A DNA stretch of 13,337 nucleotides, from positions 1 to 13,337 of the forward strand of contig JAGHCC010000302.1 of assembly GCA_021160685.1 (NCBI GenBank), read 5' to 3'. The stretch is from Desulfobulbaceae bacterium (lineage in GTDB: Bacteria; Desulfobacterota; Desulfobulbia; Desulfobulbales; SURF-16). Position 1 is the stretch's first letter. The number at the start of each line of letters is the position of its first letter. The notes below the pieces were generated by a model. The model saw only the letters and a program-made list of their open reading frames with translations, was not told where the DNA came from and did no database searches. The translations under genes and the position numbers were made by a program. Shown in pieces: positions 10,712-13,337 of this stretch.

Positions 10712-13189
10712 ATGACCGCAACAAACCCCGAGCTTGAACTCGCCAACGACTTTGTTCAGTATACCGATTGCAACATCTTCCTGACCGGCAAAGCAGGCAC
10801 CGGCAAAACTACCTTTCTGCACAATCTGAAAAAGCGCTCGGCCAAGCGAATGATTATCACCGCCCCTACCGGGGTGGCGGCCATCAATGCCGGCGGCGTA
10901 ACGCTTCATTCCTTTTTCCAGCTGCCCTTTGGCCCATTTGTGCCGGGCAGCGAGACATACGAACGAAACAAACAGAGGCTGTTCAGATTCAGCAAGGAAA
11001 AGAAACAGATCATTAAGAGCCTTGATTTGCTGGTGATCGATGAAATAAGTATGGTGCGCGCTGATTTACTTGACGCAGTTGATGCCGTGCTGCGTCGCCA
11101 CCGCCGGAACAATCAACCCTTTGGCGGAGTGCAGCTATTGATGATCGGCGATCTGCACCAGCTCTCTCCGGTTGCAAAACGCGACGAATGGCAACTTTTA
11201 CAACAGCATTATGAATCAGTTTATTTTTTCAGCAGCAAGGCGCTGGCCCAGACCGAACTTATTCCCCTTGAACTGAAACATATTTATCGCCAGTCAGACG
11301 CCGGTTTCATCAAACTCCTGAACCAGGTGCGCGATAACCGGCTTGACGAATCTACCCTGAGCGAACTCAACAAGCGTTACATCCCGAATTTTTCTCCTGA
11401 CGAAGACCAGGGCTACATCACACTGACGACCCATAACAGCAATGCTGACTCTATCAATCAATCAAGGCTTAAAATCTTAGCCAAAAAAGAACACCGCTTC
11501 AAAGCTGAAATCAGCGAAGATTTCCCTGAACATATCTACCCCACAGCAGCCACCCTTCTGCTTAAAGAAGGGGCCCAGGTGATGTTTGTCCGTAATGATT
11601 CCTCAGCCGACAAACTCTATTACAATGGAAAAATCGGTAAGGTAAACAAAATTTCAAACAAAAGTATCAGGGTTATCTGCCCCGGCGACCAGCAGGAAAT
11701 CAAAGTGGAACCTGTCACCTGGGAAAACATCAAATACACGGTTGACGAAGAAACCAAGGAAATTGATGAGAACATCATCGGCAAATTCAGCCAATACCCC
11801 TTAAAATTAGCTTGGGCCATTACCATCCATAAAAGCCAGGGCCTTACCTTTGAAAGGGCCATCATCGATGCCCAGGCCGCCTTTACCCATGGTCAGGTCT
11901 ATGTGGCCCTAAGCCGCTGCAAGACCTTGGAAGGCATGGTCCTTAACTCGCCCATCTCAGCCAAAGGGGTGCAAACGGATAACGCCATAGCAGATTTCGA
12001 TGAAAACACCAAACAAAACCCGCCGTCTGCCAAACAGCTTCAAACAGCCAAAATCAGCTACCAGCAGCATCTGCTGCTTGATTGTTTTGATTTTCATCTC
12101 CTGGCTAACCGCTTGAATTATCTTGTCAGACTTTTACTCGGCAACGCCAGGGTGGTGCAGATCACAGGCATCCAGGATATCCGTCAGATCCAGAAACAAA
12201 CCGGCAAGGACATCCTTCATGTCAGTGAAAGCTTCAAACATCAGCTCAACACCCTTTTTTCAGAAACACTGCCCGGATCAGACCCGGTTATTCTGGAACG
12301 AATTGGGAAGGCGTCAATCTGGTTTCAGGAGAGATTCTCCTCTATCTTTGGGGAATTGACGCAAAATATGGGCATCGAAACAGATAATGCAGATATTCGC
12401 AAAAAGACAAAAAACGCCCTGAATAATCTGAAACAGGAAATCAATGTAAAATTGGCGGGAATACGAAACTGTGAAAAAGGCTTTTCGCCCGCCTCCTACC
12501 TGCGAGCTGTTTCAGCGGCTGAAATTGACTTTGTCCCGGACAAAATAAAAAAACATCAGGCTCCGGCCTACAGCGAATCCGATGTCGGCCACCCGGAGCT
12601 TTTCCAGAGCCTGAAGGACTGGCGCACGGCAAAGGCAAAGGAGGAAGAGATCGCCCATTTCCGAATTTTGCATCAGAAGGTATTGATCCAGATAGCCATA
12701 TTTCTGCCTGACAGCATTGTAAGTCTTCAAAAAATAAAAGGAATCGGCAAGAAAACTGCGGAAAAATACGGCGAGGAACTGGTGGCACTGATTACGGACT
12801 ACCGCAAACGACATAAAATTGAAAAGGTCGTCCTGCCGGAGCCTGCGCAACTTCCGGAAGAAAGCGCCCCGGCAAAAGATCATGCTCCCCGGACCGACAC
12901 GAAACAAACAAGTCTTGCCCTGTTTAATTCAGGATTAACTATTGCCCAAATTTCCGGCGAACGGGGCCTGGCAAACTCTACCATTGAAAGCCACCTGACC
13001 TATTTTGTAGAAAAAGACGAATTGGATATCAACAAGCTGCTTTCAGCTGAAAAACAAAAAACCATTGAGAAAAAACTCGCTGAAATGCGAAAAAACAGTT
13101 TGGGCGAAGTAAAAAAGGCCCTGGGCGATGGCTACTCCTATAACGAAATCAAAATGATCCTGGCCCAGCGGAAACACCTTGGGGGTTAG
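10712..13189 (+). CDS. PIF1-like superfamily 1 helicase with HRDC and HTH_40-type C-terminus
   Basis: 825 residues. Helicase part (about 1-430): Walker A GKAGTGKTT (26-34), TAPTGVAAINAGGVTLHSFF (50-69), Walker B LLVIDEISM (106-114), MIGDLHQLSPV (144-154), LKHIYRQSD, and the C-terminal UvrD-like segment WAITIHKSQGLTFERAIID with QVYVALSRC, all PIF1/RecD-type motifs. A middle region (about 440-640) has no motif I recognise. An HRDC-like module near 640-700 contains the hairpin SLQKIKGIGKKTAEKYG (Gly677, Gly679). The last 100 residues carry the HTH_40-type segment TSLALFNSGLTIAQISGERGLANSTIESHL, seen at the end of some RecQ proteins. It probably unwinds DNA forks or G-quadruplexes during repair or replication. 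No SD is visible at the ATG. The stop overlaps the convergent gene by 4 bp. Confidence 0.92.
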   Translation: MTATNPELELANDFVQYTDCNIFLTGKAGTGKTTFLHNLKKRSAKRMIITAPTGVAAINAGGVTLHSFFQLPFGPFVPGSETYERNKQRLFRFSKEKKQIIKSLDLLVIDEISMVRADLLDAVDAVLRRHRRNNQPFGGVQLLMIGDLHQLSPVAKRDEWQLLQQHYESVYFFSSKALAQTELIPLELKHIYRQSDAGFIKLLNQVRDNRLDESTLSELNKRYIPNFSPDEDQGYITLTTHNSNADSINQSRLKILAKKEHRFKAEISEDFPEHIYPTAATLLLKEGAQVMFVRNDSSADKLYYNGKIGKVNKISNKSIRVICPGDQQEIKVEPVTWENIKYTVDEETKEIDENIIGKFSQYPLKLAWAITIHKSQGLTFERAIIDAQAAFTHGQVYVALSRCKTLEGMVLNSPISAKGVQTDNAIADFDENTKQNPPSAKQLQTAKISYQQHLLLDCFDFHLLANRLNYLVRLLLGNARVVQITGIQDIRQIQKQTGKDILHVSESFKHQLNTLFSETLPGSDPVILERIGKASIWFQERFSSIFGELTQNMGIETDNADIRKKTKNALNNLKQEINVKLAGIRNCEKGFSPASYLRAVSAAEIDFVPDKIKKHQAPAYSESDVGHPELFQSLKDWRTAKAKEEEIAHFRILHQKVLIQIAIFLPDSIVSLQKIKGIGKKTAEKYGEELVALITDYRKRHKIEKVVLPEPAQLPEESAPAKDHAPRTDTKQTSLALFNSGLTIAQISGERGLANSTIESHLTYFVEKDELDINKLLSAEKQKTIEKKLAEMRKNSLGEVKKALGDGYSYNEIKMILAQRKHLGG

Positions 13190-13337
13190 CTTTCAACCTC
13201 TTTTTTGCCTCCAATAGCTGCCACCGCATAGAGGGGCAGAAACACGAGTTTCTGCTCAAAACGTTCCTTATAGGCTCCACTGTAAAGCACTATCCCATGG
13301 GGACAGTTGTGATATTTATCAAGCATGAGATAAAGAC
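13186..13337 (-). CDS. C-terminal end of an ATPase with DUF4143-type terminus (5' part outside window)
   Basis: An open minus-strand frame enters from the right edge and ends with TAA at 13186-13188, giving 49 residues (LYLMLDKYHNCPHGIVLYSG ... LPLYAVAAIGG ... VES). The HGIVLYSG followed 15-20 residues later by LPLYAV is the usual ending of AAA_14/DUF4143 ATPases, where a nuclease-like C-terminal domain finishes in this way. The family call rests on a short piece and is moderate. It converges on the helicase gene with overlapping stops and no terminator between. Confidence 0.6.
   Translation of the reverse strand, partial: LYLMLDKYHNCPHGIVLYSGAYKERFEQKLVFLPLYAVAAIGGKKEVES

Overview
The window looks like an accessory-rich stretch of an anaerobic Desulfobacterota (deltaproteobacterial) genome. 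That placement is an inference from gene content: a SUI1/YciH-type factor with a Cys-rich insert, a VF530-family protein, a ferredoxin-like protein with two 4Fe-4S motifs, a B12-type radical SAM protein, and many short palindromic dispersed repeats. No rRNA, tRNA or CRISPR array is visible.

Layout from left to right. (1) 1-785, minus: the 5' part of an AAA ATPase of the ATPase_2/DUF234 type, running off the left edge. (2) 786-2524, plus: a divergent regulatory region followed by three overlapping genes that form a tripartite HipBST toxin-antitoxin operon: an XRE regulator (hipB), a separate HipA N-subdomain protein (hipS) and a small HipA-fold kinase (hipT). Upstream lie three inverted repeats of the form TTCCC-N8-GGGAA spaced 71-72 bp apart. 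They have the same architecture as the HipB operators of E. coli, and the last covers the hipB ribosome binding site. (3) 2525-2812: nested short mobile repeats. (4) 2813-4037, plus: a compact operon of yciH/SUI1, a DEDDy exonuclease (RNase D-like) and a VF530-family DNA-binding protein. (5) 4038-4285: composite repeats. (6) 4286-5095, plus: a 4Fe-4S protein. It converges on a small secreted protein with 10-residue tandem repeats (5192-5653, minus), with a terminator hairpin between them.

(7) 5654-6008: a 157-bp MITE with GTAAC ends and a perfect 8-bp target duplication. (8) 6009-7920, minus: a triosephosphate-isomerase-like gene followed by dinB (DNA polymerase IV). The dinB start codon sits in a strong hairpin, and the TIM-like protein has Gly where the catalytic Glu should be. 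(9) 7921-8270: an inverted, internally deleted copy of the repeat at 2582-2774. (10) 8271-10187, plus: a TM2 membrane protein directly abutting a radical SAM protein with an N-terminal B12-type domain and a CX4CX2C cluster motif. (11) 10188-10711: three repeat or regulatory structures, including a second MITE with 18-bp perfect ends and an 8-bp target duplication, then a promoter with a palindrome over its -10 box. (12) 10712-13189, plus: a large PIF1-like helicase with HRDC and HTH_40-type C-terminal domains. It converges with and overlaps by 4 bp a minus-strand ATPase gene (DUF4143-type C-terminus) cut by the right edge.

The most interesting points are the HipBST module with its three regularly phased operators and variant inhibitory residues, the TIM-like protein lacking its catalytic Glu, and a family of small elements with GTAACT ends and 8-bp target duplications that has colonised the intergenic gaps.
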